A DNA stretch of 64,000 nucleotides from Candidatus Thalassarchaeaceae archaeon. GTDB taxonomy: Archaea > Thermoplasmatota > Poseidoniia > Poseidoniales > Thalassarchaeaceae. Positions 19,563 to 29,754 of the stretch are shown piece after piece (the first letter of the stretch is position 1; every line of letters starts with the position of its first letter). The notes beneath the pieces were generated by a model. It made no database searches and was not told the origin of the DNA. It saw nothing but the letters and a program-made list of their open reading frames with translations. Where the stretch lies: assembly GCA_943841885.1 (NCBI GenBank), contig CALSZZ010000002.1:154262-218261 (forward strand), given 5' to 3'. The position numbers and the translations under genes are program-made.

Positions 19563-20513
19563 ATGTCAGACTACATTGAAGAATTTAAATCTAAACTTGA
19601 CTCTAATTCTGTTAGATCAATATTCCCCGAGATGACAGACTCTGAGGTGCCTGTGTGGCAAGGCTCCCCTTCTTTCCTTTCGATGGCGGATAAATATTTC
19701 TTAGCTATAATAATTTTTATTTCACACATAGTTTTCTTCGCTGCAGAACAATTCGACTCACTAGAAGGGGAAGGTCAACTTTACTTTGTTTTATCTCTAA
19801 TTAAATCTTTAATAGATATTTCAGGTACAATGGGTTTTGTAATTGTAATGCTAATAATTGCAAAATTGAATCACTTTGCAAACTTCTCTACATCTGGTAA
19901 ATGGACCACATCTTGGATAATAATTTCTGCTTTAATACCATTTATTTGGTATTTCGCAGACATCGTTTCTTCTATCTCTGGATTAATTGGCTCTGACTTT
20001 GAAAATCCTCTTCCAGATTGGAACTATTTCTGGTTTTTACCTCTAGGGGTATTCTCAGGTTTAGTCATGATATCTCTAACCTTTATTTACCAACATTCAT
20101 TTTACTATGCGATAACTGATAAGAGAATACATTTTCGTAAAAGTTTCTTATTTATTGATGCCAGTGTCCATGGAATATCTTTTGAAAAAATAGAAAATTT
20201 AAAAGCGAATCCTCCAATTATAGGTAGAATTTTTGGTTACGGCAATGTCAATATCTTAACGGCTTCAGGTTTAGGAATACAACAAGAATCATTCGATTCA
20301 GGTCTAGGAGTACCTGCAGAAATAACTCCAAATATTAAAAAAAATGCACCTTTGTCTATTTTTGCTTGGGTCACTAAACAACGCCGTAGGACAACAGTTG
20401 CCCAAGACCCTTCGGATTGTCTATATGGAATCAAGAAACCTATGAAAATATATCGTTTAATTAATGAATTAATGGATGTAAATAACATTTCATCTGGAAA
20501 TAATTCTGATTAA
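19563..20513 (+). CDS. membrane protein with bacterial PH-like (bPH2/DUF304) domain
   Basis: TM segments then FYYAITDKRIHFRKSFLFIDASVHGISFEKIENLKANPPIIGRIFGYGNVNI. Confidence 0.7.
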   Translation: MSDYIEEFKSKLDSNSVRSIFPEMTDSEVPVWQGSPSFLSMADKYFLAIIIFISHIVFFAAEQFDSLEGEGQLYFVLSLIKSLIDISGTMGFVIVMLIIAKLNHFANFSTSGKWTTSWIIISALIPFIWYFADIVSSISGLIGSDFENPLPDWNYFWFLPLGVFSGLVMISLTFIYQHSFYYAITDKRIHFRKSFLFIDASVHGISFEKIENLKANPPIIGRIFGYGNVNILTASGLGIQQESFDSGLGVPAEITPNIKKNAPLSIFAWVTKQRRRTTVAQDPSDCLYGIKKPMKIYRLINELMDVNNISSGNNSD

Positions 20514-20578
20514 TTTTAAATAAACAAACGTATCTTTCATAACCTGATGGCTTCTGACACATCCCGTAGGTGACTAAA

Positions 20579-21127
20579 ATGTCCGAAGACGATATCCTAA
20601 CTCAAGCAGCGCAAACTATTACACAAGGAAATTTTTTGGGGGCAATGGAAATTTTTGAATCTTTCATATCTGCAAATCCAAATGATCCATCCGGTTACCA
20701 CGGTTGGGCTGAAGCAGCAATGTTCGAAATACAAGAAAATGGAAATATGGATGATAAAGGAAATGATATAATTAATGAAGGTAAAATACAATCATATCTC
20801 AGAAAGGCTGCAGGATTGGATTCAGATAATGCAGAGTATTTGGCATCTTATGCAAATGCATTAATCGAATTTGATAGAGTTCCAATGGCAATTCGAGAAT
20901 TCCAAAAACTTAGGGCATTGGGTGAAAAATCAGAAGAAGTAGACGTATCCTTTCATCTTTATGAAGCTGCAAGAATGTTAATCGATTCAATAAACCTAAA
21001 GACAAATTTTGATAGAAGTGAAAAATTCGCTCAACAATATACTCCTATAGCAATAGAATTTGCAATCATAGGCCTAGGTTTTTCTTCAGTAGAAGAAGCC
21101 ATGGAATATATGGCAGTAGGAGAATAA
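20579..21127 (+). CDS. tetratricopeptide-repeat-like protein
   Basis: Helical repeat pattern (GNFLGAMEIFESFISANPNDPSGYHGWAEA; DSDNAEYLASYANALIEFDRVPMAIREFQKL). Confidence 0.6.
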   Translation: MSEDDILTQAAQTITQGNFLGAMEIFESFISANPNDPSGYHGWAEAAMFEIQENGNMDDKGNDIINEGKIQSYLRKAAGLDSDNAEYLASYANALIEFDRVPMAIREFQKLRALGEKSEEVDVSFHLYEAARMLIDSINLKTNFDRSEKFAQQYTPIAIEFAIIGLGFSSVEEAMEYMAVGE

Positions 21128-21141
21128 AGGAGGAAACTAAC

Positions 21142-22026
21142 TTGCCTAACGGCAGGGTAATGGTTGCTTTTGGATACCATGGTGATTCTTTCCATGGTTC
21201 TCAAATACAACCTGATATTAGGACAGTTGAAGGCTCTCTAAAAAAAGCTCTTAACAAACTAACTTGGTGGTCTGAAGGATGCTTGGAGATATGTAGCAGG
21301 ACTGATGCTGGCGTTAGTGTACGTATGAATTTAGCATGTATAAATTTACCAAAGTCGTTAATTGATAAAGTATCTCCTAGGTCTATGATTAGAGCAATAA
21401 ATGATAATCTTCCTGTTGGTATGGTAATGTGGTATGTCAAAGAAGTACCTTCTAATACAAGGGCTAGAAAAGCCAATTTCAGACACTATCTATATCGCTT
21501 AGAATCGTGTTGAGGATTGGCCATCAAATCCTAATAAAGAGCTCTTTAAACAGGCTTGTTCTGTCATAGAAGGTCGTCACGATTTTACCAATTTATGTAA
21601 AATTGAAGGAGATATCAACCCGGATAGAGTAATAGATGAATGTTCTCCATGGCTAGATTCTAAAGGGTGAAATAATAGGAGTTATCAGTAAAAGCTAGGG
21701 CTTTTTTATGGAACCAAGTAAGAAGAATAGCTTCAGCAATATCTGGAGTGGTATCTGGTAGAATAAGTTTGAATCAATTAATCTCTGCCATAGAGAATCC
21801 AAATATTCCTGTAGATTTGGGAAGAGCAAATTCAGATGGTTTAATCCTGTGGTCTATTTCTCATGATGAATTCAATATCGAAGTGAATAAAAATACCATT
21901 AATGAGATAAATTTCACAAAAAGACCACAAGACCCTCGTGAATATATACGTTGGCTGTCGTTAATGAGACATGAAATGGCAGCCTTTCTTGAAAGGGAAT
22001 GGTTAATTAGACTTAATTTAGAGTAA
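21142..22026 (+). pseudogene. truA: tRNA pseudouridine synthase A interrupted by apparent frameshifts (pseudogene or assembly errors)
   Basis: N-term VAFGYHGDSFHGSQIQPDIRTVEG, CSRTDAGVSV; continues in frame 2 (NRVEDWPSNPNKELFKQACSVIEGRHDFTNLCKIEGDINPDRVIDECSPWLDSKG), then frame 3 (GEIIGVIS), then back to frame 1 (VKARAFLWNQVRRIASAISGVVSGRISLNQL). Confidence 0.85.
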
Positions 22027-22531
22027 TAAAAACATTATCTCCATTCTTACAAGGCATAGATTCACGTAAAAATGATTTAGATATAATCTCGGCAGTCTTC
22101 ACATGTCTAGTTAGATCTGGAATCAATATTGCACATTCTATCCACTTTGATTTATCTGTCGAAATTCTCGCCTTAAAAGCTGTTGCGCCTCCAAAGGATT
22201 TCCCATCTCTTTCAAAACCATGAATTCTCATTGATTTTGGAGAATTATCTACATTTCCCTCTTCCAATCCTGATATTACTCTCAATTTGTTATAATTTTC
22301 AATGTAATTATCAAACAAATCAATATTCAAAGTCCCTGGCCAAGCACTGTTATCTAAGATTATCTTAAATTGATCTTGATAATGTTTTTGGGCCATAAAA
22401 ATATGGGCTCTACCTAAGCCACTAGACACCGCGCCCTGCAAATCCATGTGGGGGTCTAGAAAAACACGTTCATAAGGTTCGGCATTATCTATCAAAGTGT
22501 AAATACCTGTCCATCCTTTGCTACTTGCCAT
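22013..22531 (-). CDS. ribK: CTP-dependent riboflavin kinase (archaeal, DUF120)
   Basis: LQGAVSSGLGRAHIFMAQKHYQDQFKIIL...WPGTLNIDLFD and IECAILIPDLTRHVKTAEIIS. Confidence 0.82.
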   Translation of the reverse strand: MASSKGWTGIYTLIDNAEPYERVFLDPHMDLQGAVSSGLGRAHIFMAQKHYQDQFKIILDNSAWPGTLNIDLFDNYIENYNKLRVISGLEEGNVDNSPKSMRIHGFERDGKSFGGATAFKARISTDKSKWIECAILIPDLTRHVKTAEIISKSFLRESMPCKNGDNVFITLN

Positions 22532-23367
22532 CCTAGTTCATGTAAAATTAAACTTTCTTTTGAATATATGTTTGTTACCGGGTTGGTATGATTAAGATGG
22601 AAAAAAATTATTTCAGGATCATTGACATCTTTTTTTCCTAGCATTTCAATAGTCTGAAAAATTGGGGGATGCGGAATTTTTAACATATCTCTATGTGATA
22701 ATTCTTGAGAACTCCAAAACGTACCATCTATCAATCCATAATCAATTTCCATTTCTTCAAACCATTCTCTGATTGATTCTTTGTTGTGCTCTTTCAGGGT
22801 TTCTTTCCAATTATCATGATCTGGTAAAAATAATAATATTTTCTCTGGGCCGTGTATCAAAATAGCATGAGTATCTCCTTCCTCATCTCTATGTGGCACT
22901 TTTAGAAATTCTAATTCAAAACCACATTCTTTACTAGGAGAAAATAATACTCTTTCTTTTATTTTTTTTACATTAAACGGCGATAAAACATTCCTTTTTT
23001 GTAAAACTTTTATGGTTTTTTCACTAGCAAATAATGGAATTTTTTCCATTCCCATTACTTCTTTACCGAATTGCCCTAGCCCATCTATGTGTCCTAAATG
23101 TACATGAGTAAGACAAACTGTGTCGGGAGTCTCTATATTTTCCAAACCTATCTTATCTGAATATATTTTCAATTGTTCAGACAGATTTCTCCCAGCCTCT
23201 ATCAAATGAAAACTGCCATCAATACCTTTTACGCCACAGGATACGGGATTTCTTCTTAAATTGTTATCCATATGCGCTGCAATGCAGTTACTGCAAGAAC
23301 ATCCTGCTTGAGGTATCCCTCCATCTTGTGCAGTTCCAAGAATCACTACTTCTATTTCTCCTAGGGG
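22492..23367 (-). CDS. PqqB-like metallo-beta-lactamase fold hydrolase
   Basis: MPLGEIEVVILGTAQDGGIPQAGCSCSNCIAA, VCLTHVHLGHIDGLGQFG; upstream start at 23418 is also possible. Confidence 0.78.
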   Translation of the reverse strand, partial: PLGEIEVVILGTAQDGGIPQAGCSCSNCIAAHMDNNLRRNPVSCGVKGIDGSFHLIEAGRNLSEQLKIYSDKIGLENIETPDTVCLTHVHLGHIDGLGQFGKEVMGMEKIPLFASEKTIKVLQKRNVLSPFNVKKIKERVLFSPSKECGFELEFLKVPHRDEEGDTHAILIHGPEKILLFLPDHDNWKETLKEHNKESIREWFEEMEIDYGLIDGTFWSSQELSHRDMLKIPHPPIFQTIEMLGKKDVNDPEIIFFHLNHTNPVTNIYSKESLILHELGWQVAKDGQVFTL

Positions 23368-23444
23368 CATGTTGGTTGCAGAGACAATACAGAAATTAAG
23401 TATATGTACGGTTTTCACTCATTTATCCGATGTAACAATGAACT

Positions 23445-24642
23445 ATGCCTCTTAGTGGGGGCATGGCAGCCGACATGTCCTGGATGCGTGATAGATATCA
23501 ATACCTTAAATCACAAGGATTAGAATGGAATCCTCCTACGTTAGAATCAGCCAGTAAACCCAGATGCATGATAGATGGAAAAGAGATGATAATGCTATCT
23601 GCAAATAATTATCTGAATCTTACTACTCATCCTAAAGTGATCAATGCCTCTATTGATGCTATAAGAAAATATGGTGCAGGATCTGGATCTGTCAGGGCTA
23701 TTGCTGGAACATTGGATATACACTTAGAAGCCGAACAAATATGTGCAAAATTTAAAGAAGTCGAATCTGCATTAATTTATTCTGCGGGCTACACTGTAAA
23801 TGTTGGATTAATCCCAACTCTAGTTTCCGGTTCTGATGATTTAATAATTTCTGATGAATTGAATCATGGTTCAATTATTGATGGAGTCAGATTAACGAAA
23901 GCCTCTAGGTCAGTTTATTCACATAATGATATGGGGGGAACTTGAAAATATACTAAAAAATAATAAAAAAGCAGAAAGAAAATTGATTATAACAGATGGT
24001 GTTTTTAGCATGGATGGAGATATTGCACCTCTTGATCAAATAACTAGCCTTGCAGAAGAGTACGATGCGATGATTTTTGTTGATGATTGCCATGGAGAAG
24101 GAGTTCTGGGCGGCGGTAGAGGAATTGTCTCTCATTTTGGATTACAAGGGAGAGTAAATTTTGAAGTTGGATCATACTCTAAAGCATTGGGCGTACAAGG
24201 AGGCATTCTAGCAGGTAGCGAAGATGTAAGGAGGCATGCTCTAAATCATAGCCGTTCATGGTTGCTATCTGGGAGTCAGCCACCGGCAGTTGCAGCCGCG
24301 CAAAAAGCATCCATAGAAGTTCTCATGTCTGAGCCTGAGCATGTTGAGAAATTATGGGATAATACCAATTATTTTAGAAAAAAACTCCAATCTCTCGGTT
24401 TTGATACTGGAGTTAGTGAAACTCCTATAATTCCTGTAATGTGCGGTGAAAGTAAAAAAGCTCAAGAAATGTCTAAGGAATTAAGAAATGAAGGTGTAAT
24501 GGTCGGCGCTATTGTTTTTCCAATGGTTGCTACTGATAAAGCAAGAGTTCGAGCCCAAATGTCTGCTGGCTTAAGTAAAGAAGATATCGATATTGTATTA
24601 AATTCATTTGAGAAATGTGGCAAGAAAATAGGATTAATATAA
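23445..24642 (+). pseudogene. alpha-oxoamine synthase family (glycine C-acetyltransferase / 8-amino-7-oxononanoate synthase) split by a frameshift at a G6 run
   Basis: ORF 23445-23945 (LSANNYLNLTTHPKV, YGAGSGSVRAIAGTLDIHLEAE) and ORF 23926-24642 (ITDGVFSMDGDIAPL, VDDCHGEGVLGGGRG, GSYSKALGVQGG) rejoin if one G is removed from ATGGGGGGAAC. Confidence 0.87.
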
Positions 24643-24708
24643 TATCCATCATATTATTTTTATAGATTTTTTTTATAATAATCATCGGAGTAGTTATCAC
24701 CTTCACTC

Positions 24709-24728
24709 TCTCAGGGTTGACTCTGAGA
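24709..24728 (+). promoter_or_regulatory. inverted repeat immediately upstream of the citrate synthase start
   Basis: TCTCAG (24709-24714), 8-nt loop, CTGAGA (24723-24728); start codon at 24733. Confidence 0.35.
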
Positions 24729-24732
24729 ATAC

Positions 24733-25899
24733 ATGTCCGAGGAAGAGGAACTGTTTACGATAACTGCAAAACATCTTGATTCAGGGATGAGAGGGATACC
24801 TGTAGGAACTTGTCAAACATCATATGTCGATCCACTTGAGGGAGTTCATTATGTGGGATATCCTGTTGGTGATTTAGCAGATATGGAAGAAGAAGATGTA
24901 GTTTTCTTATTGTTGAACAAACATCTTCCAACTGCCGAAGAATCGATCGCTTTTCGCAAGGAACTGACTCATAGAGCCGAAGAAATGCCAAATGGTGCGT
25001 TGAGAGTCTTGGAATCACTAACTCCTGGTAGTGGCCATCCAATGGATTGGCTTTCCATAGGCATAATGGCATTGGGGGCCGCTGAAACTACAGGAGATGT
25101 TCGAATCGACTCTATAAATTTGATAGCCAGGATGCCAGAACTTATGGCGCGTATATTCTTACTAAGGGGCGGTAGAAAGGAAAAATTAAGGCCTAGAAAA
25201 CCGGAGCTCGGACTGGTCGAAAATTTCGTCCATATGCTGGGAATAGATGATGAGGAAGCAGAAAAGATGACTCGTGTAGTTAAATTCTTTTTTATACTTC
25301 ATATGGATCATGGAGGTGGCAACCTTTCTACATTTTCAGGTAAAGCAGTAGCCTCTGGCAGGGCTTCTGTATATGCTTCTTTAGCGAGCGCTATGAATGC
25401 ATTATCAGGGCCATTGCACGGCAGAGCAAATCAATCTTGTTTAGAATTTGTTCAACGTATCGGCACTTCAGATCATGATGAAATTGAAAAGTTTGTTCGT
25501 TCAGAATTGGGTGCACGCAGACCGATTTATGGATTTGGTCATGGTGTTCTTAGGGCCGAAGATCCTCGTGCTAGACTTTTAATAGAACTAGGTGAAAAGG
25601 TATGTCCTGATGATCCAAATTTTAAGATTGCAAAAGCATTGAGAGAAGTAGTCCCAAATATATTAAAAGAAATACCTAAAATAAGTAACCCATACCCTAA
25701 TGTCGATTTAGCAAGTGGTAGTTTATTACACTCAGTTGGTTTCAGGAAACCTGATTATTATACGACATTCTTCGGGTGGGCACGTGTTGCAGGAATATGC
25801 GCACAAATAATGGATGAAAGAAACTCTAGAGACGGTAGAGGGGTGCCGATTTATAGGCCTAAATATTTAGCAAAAAATCAACCAAAAAAGAGAACTTAG
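24733..25899 (+). CDS. gltA: citrate synthase
   Basis: MDHGGGNLSTFSGKAVASGRASVYASLASAMNALSGPLHGRANQ, YGFGHGVLRAEDPRARLL. Confidence 0.92.
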   Translation: MSEEEELFTITAKHLDSGMRGIPVGTCQTSYVDPLEGVHYVGYPVGDLADMEEEDVVFLLLNKHLPTAEESIAFRKELTHRAEEMPNGALRVLESLTPGSGHPMDWLSIGIMALGAAETTGDVRIDSINLIARMPELMARIFLLRGGRKEKLRPRKPELGLVENFVHMLGIDDEEAEKMTRVVKFFFILHMDHGGGNLSTFSGKAVASGRASVYASLASAMNALSGPLHGRANQSCLEFVQRIGTSDHDEIEKFVRSELGARRPIYGFGHGVLRAEDPRARLLIELGEKVCPDDPNFKIAKALREVVPNILKEIPKISNPYPNVDLASGSLLHSVGFRKPDYYTTFFGWARVAGICAQIMDERNSRDGRGVPIYRPKYLAKNQPKKRT

Positions 25900-25901
25900 T
25901 T

Positions 25902-27029
25902 TCATTTACTATGCGTCTTCCCTGTCCCTCTATGTCCAATTATCCTTGATACCTCCCAAGGCATGTTTGATGCAGTAGTTTCCATCATTATACTATCTAT
26001 TTTTCTTTCCCATGACCATTTCTTCCTCCAAATATTCACAAAATCAGTTCTTTCTTTATCTGTTAATTCATGCCAAGGAGTTATCTCTTTTTTAAATTCT
26101 GAGATAATTGATTTATGATCAATTTTTGCAGTATTATCGAGTTCTTTTCTCTTATCTGGAGTTAGTGGTTGAGTGGCCGGTTTCGTCCAACGTGCATGAC
26201 CTGTATCGAGAGTTACTATATCGGGGGATAAATCATCAGTAATTCCAGTTAGCCCGGCATCCAGTAGTAATCTCTCATATTTTGATTCACAAGGCCAAAC
26301 ATACACTGGATAACCCTTTCTGTGTTTATTTAATCTTTCCAATCCCTTACCTTTCAATCCCACTGTTAGGCCTAAATTAATTTTACTTTCAATACCCTTC
26401 AGAAAGTGCATGGAGCAAGGTAACATTGGCGAACCTTCTTTTCTTTGTTTATTCATTATCCTAGGCAGGGAAGTGGATAAAAAAGAAGGTGTTGCAGTAA
26501 TCCTCTGAGTTGTCCATGTCCCCCATTGTCTAAGATAAGGGCGCAATCTACTAAATTTCAATTTACTTTTTACTTTTTTAGCAGCAGAAATTATCTTCGG
26601 CTCAAATGAATATACTATGGTCCCACTATCTCCCAAATCAACTTCTTCAAGTGTTTCTTCAAGATTTAGTATCATCTTCATCATATGTTCTTCTCTAGAT
26701 TTTCCTCCTATCCAACCTCCTGCTTTCCCACTAGATGGATGTGGTGGTTTCAATTCTATGCAAGAAAATGCACCTTCTTCAGACCACCGTCTGATAAAAT
26801 CGGAATTTTCTAATAAATCATCAAACGGTTCTACATAGCCTGGTAATTCATCCATGGACATTGCCTCAGGGTAGTCGCCAAATTCTGTTTTTGAGTCATG
26901 ATGTAGTACTAATTGTTCATCTTCAGTCAACCTTAGATCAAACTCTACACCATCACTAAGTTGAATGCCATATGTTATTGCACTTATCGTGTTCTCTCGT
27001 GGACGAACCCACTCTCCATATTCTCCCAT
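25902..27029 (-). CDS. glycerophosphodiester phosphodiesterase-like protein, possibly 5'-truncated by a frameshift
   Basis: PRENTISAITYGIQLSDGVEFDLRLTEDEQLVLHHD and FSCIELKPP match GDPD motifs; the catalytic HR motif is missing from the annotated N-terminus. Confidence 0.78.
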   Translation of the reverse strand: MGEYGEWVRPRENTISAITYGIQLSDGVEFDLRLTEDEQLVLHHDSKTEFGDYPEAMSMDELPGYVEPFDDLLENSDFIRRWSEEGAFSCIELKPPHPSSGKAGGWIGGKSREEHMMKMILNLEETLEEVDLGDSGTIVYSFEPKIISAAKKVKSKLKFSRLRPYLRQWGTWTTQRITATPSFLSTSLPRIMNKQRKEGSPMLPCSMHFLKGIESKINLGLTVGLKGKGLERLNKHRKGYPVYVWPCESKYERLLLDAGLTGITDDLSPDIVTLDTGHARWTKPATQPLTPDKRKELDNTAKIDHKSIISEFKKEITPWHELTDKERTDFVNIWRKKWSWERKIDSIMMETTASNMPWEVSRIIGHRGTGKTHSK

Positions 27030-27130
27030 GCTCGATGCGAATTGTGTTTATACATAACTCTCATCATCAATTCCATTAATTCGCCCCAATGATAAAACCC
27101 TAGTACATCTCCGAAAGAACAGGTGTTGGC

Positions 27131-28957
27131 ATGTCAGAGATAGTAGAATTAGACCGAGAATCGAATCCACAGGCAGTTAGAGGTTACGCATATTATGATT
27201 GGGCTAAATCATCTTTTGAGACAAGCGTGACTGTTGCAGTACTTCCTTTATGGTTCGCTTATCTATTTTTGAAAGCCAATGGTTTGACGACTACTATAGG
27301 GTCAATTGACTTTACTAGTGATGCCATTTGGTCTTTTTCTGTTTCAGGGGCAGCACTCTTGGTCGCTCTTTTAAGTCCTTCATTTGGAGTAATTGCTGAT
27401 CGTAGAGCAATTAAGATGTGGTGGTTAAAGATATTGACATACGTAGGCGCTGGTGGAACTATTTTACTTGCAGCTGCACCATTACTCCCAATCAGCACTC
27501 AATGGATATGGCTAATGGTAATGTTCGTAATTGCCAATGTCGGATTGAATGGGGCCAGTGTATTTTACAACTCACTTTTACCTCATATGGGTACAGACGA
27601 TGAAATGGATTCAATTTCAAATAAAGCATTTGCATACGGCTACTTTGGTGGTGGAATACTATTAGCAATTCATTTGGCAATGACTTTAATTCTTGTTGAT
27701 TCAAATGGAGATATGTACTCATGGGTAATACCCTCAATATTGGCATCATCAGGAGTTTGGTGGTATGGTTTTGCATTATTGACTTTCAAATGGGTCCCCG
27801 AACCTCCTATAGAAAACGAAATGGAAGCATTATCTATTTCTGATTCTGCAAAATTAGCCTTTTCAGAAATTAGAAAAACTTTGAGTGAAATTCCAAAGTT
27901 TAAAACTTTATTTATTTATATGCTTGCATATTTTTTCTTTATCGATGGAATAAATACTGTTACTGCTTTAGGTGGGATATACGGGCCAGTAGTTCTTGGA
28001 ATAACAACTACCTTTTTGATGGTAGCTATTTTGATGGTTCAAATCGTTGCAGCTCCATCTGCATTAGGTTTCACCAAACTTGCAGAAAGAATAGGGACGA
28101 AACAAGCACTAACGGTTTCCCTTGTCGGTTGGATAGTACTTTGTTTTGCAGCACTATCATTCGCCCCTCTTGAATTGGATAACCATAACGAGCATGACAT
28201 AATGTATGAGTGGGATGAATCTTCAAATCAATATAGAGTTAGTGTATCTAGTTCCGCACCTAGTCTGGCTCAAAAAATAGATTTTTCCGATTCTGAATTC
28301 GATGAACAAGAATGGGTTAAAAATCTGAAATCTTATCTTCCTATAATTCAAGACAAATTTGTGGTTGATTATGAATTATATGATTGGCAATGGGAGGGGG
28401 ATGATGATGAGATATATCTTAAGCCAGTTCCGGGTACATATGACGAAATTGTTAATACTGTTTTACCTACTTTTGAAAACACAAGATTCAGCGTTAGCAT
28501 ACAAAATGAAAATGGAGATGCATTCACTTCTAATGTAGGAATAGATCATCCTACCAATCTTGGTGATGGAGCCTTGGATTTTATCCCAGAAACTGCACGA
28601 ACATATGTCTGGGCTCCTCTAGGACTTAGTGTTGGCATTCAATTCATTATCCTTGGCGCATCAATGGGTTCGGTATTAGGTGGCTCTCAGGGGCTTGCAA
28701 GGAGTCTTTTCGGTCAGATGGTTCCCGAGACAAGGAGTGCAGAATTTTTTGGTTTCTTTGGTTTCTTTGGAAAGGTTGCGGCTCTACTAGGGCCACTCAT
28801 TTATGGAATTATGACAGTCCTATTTGATAGCCGAGTAGGAATTCTAAGCATAGCAATACTTATTTTAGCAGGTACAATAATATTGAGAAGTGTAGATGTT
28901 GAACAAGGTAGATTAGATGCACAAGCAGAAGATGCTCGTAATCGAGGGTTGAATTGA
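27131..28957 (+). CDS. MFS transporter, Atg22/UMF1-like, with soluble insertion
   Basis: RGYAYYDWAKSSFETSVTVAVLPLWFAYLF; GGSQGLARSLFGQMVPETRSAEFFGFFGFFGKVAALLGPLIYG. Confidence 0.85.
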   Translation: MSEIVELDRESNPQAVRGYAYYDWAKSSFETSVTVAVLPLWFAYLFLKANGLTTTIGSIDFTSDAIWSFSVSGAALLVALLSPSFGVIADRRAIKMWWLKILTYVGAGGTILLAAAPLLPISTQWIWLMVMFVIANVGLNGASVFYNSLLPHMGTDDEMDSISNKAFAYGYFGGGILLAIHLAMTLILVDSNGDMYSWVIPSILASSGVWWYGFALLTFKWVPEPPIENEMEALSISDSAKLAFSEIRKTLSEIPKFKTLFIYMLAYFFFIDGINTVTALGGIYGPVVLGITTTFLMVAILMVQIVAAPSALGFTKLAERIGTKQALTVSLVGWIVLCFAALSFAPLELDNHNEHDIMYEWDESSNQYRVSVSSSAPSLAQKIDFSDSEFDEQEWVKNLKSYLPIIQDKFVVDYELYDWQWEGDDDEIYLKPVPGTYDEIVNTVLPTFENTRFSVSIQNENGDAFTSNVGIDHPTNLGDGALDFIPETARTYVWAPLGLSVGIQFIILGASMGSVLGGSQGLARSLFGQMVPETRSAEFFGFFGFFGKVAALLGPLIYGIMTVLFDSRVGILSIAILILAGTIILRSVDVEQGRLDAQAEDARNRGLN

Positions 28958-28962
28958 ATTAA

Positions 28963-29727
28963 TTATTTTGTGAATATTATTTTATCAACAACCAAAGATA
29001 CCTCAAGTAAAATCAACATCGGACCACCTACTAGGAATAATGATAATGGATCAGGAGGAGAAATCAATGCTCCAAAAGAAAGAGCAAAAAACCATAAAAA
29101 TCTTCTATTTTCTAATATAGATTCTTTTTTAATTACATCTCCTCTGATTAATAATATAGTTACCAATGGTATTTGAAATCCTACTATTGAAGAAAAATAC
29201 AATCCAGTGATAAAACCAATCCATGATTTCAAACGCCAAGTTGAAGATAGTCCAGAATCTATAGCATCTTGAGATAAGTAGTCAAGCAGAATCGGAATTA
29301 ATATCTCATGTGAATATATAATTCCTAATAATCCTAGTATCAATGAAGTTAGTATAGCTAAAACTATATTTCCAATTTTCCTTTCAGAAAACTTAGCATT
29401 TTTCTTTCTTGTCATTTTAATAATTTTATGACTATTCCAGGAAACATCGGATATAAATATTAATATTAGTAATAGGAATCCTATTTGTGCACCCATTTGG
29501 AGTTGTAATAATACCACTTCCATGGGCTGTAAAATAATAATTTGAACGTTGTTCGGTTTATATCCTTCGGAATTAAGAAACCATTCTATTATTTCTTCAC
29601 TTATGGGATAACCCAGTAAAAAACCAATACTAAAAACAGAAACAAAAACGTAAGCCCTATTTTGCAAATATTGCATAAAAGCCCTTATCTCTGCTCTAGG
29701 AATTAAATCCTTTAATTTATCTTCCAT
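28963..29727 (-). CDS. tatC: twin-arginine translocase subunit TatC
   Basis: Polytopic protein; FSSIVGFQIPLVTILLIRGDVIKKESILENRRFLWFFALSFGALISPPDPLS. Confidence 0.8.
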   Translation of the reverse strand: MEDKLKDLIPRAEIRAFMQYLQNRAYVFVSVFSIGFLLGYPISEEIIEWFLNSEGYKPNNVQIIILQPMEVVLLQLQMGAQIGFLLLILIFISDVSWNSHKIIKMTRKKNAKFSERKIGNIVLAILTSLILGLLGIIYSHEILIPILLDYLSQDAIDSGLSSTWRLKSWIGFITGLYFSSIVGFQIPLVTILLIRGDVIKKESILENRRFLWFFALSFGALISPPDPLSLFLVGGPMLILLEVSLVVDKIIFTK

Positions 29728-29754
29728 AGTTTCTATTCACGCCCTTATCTCTCT

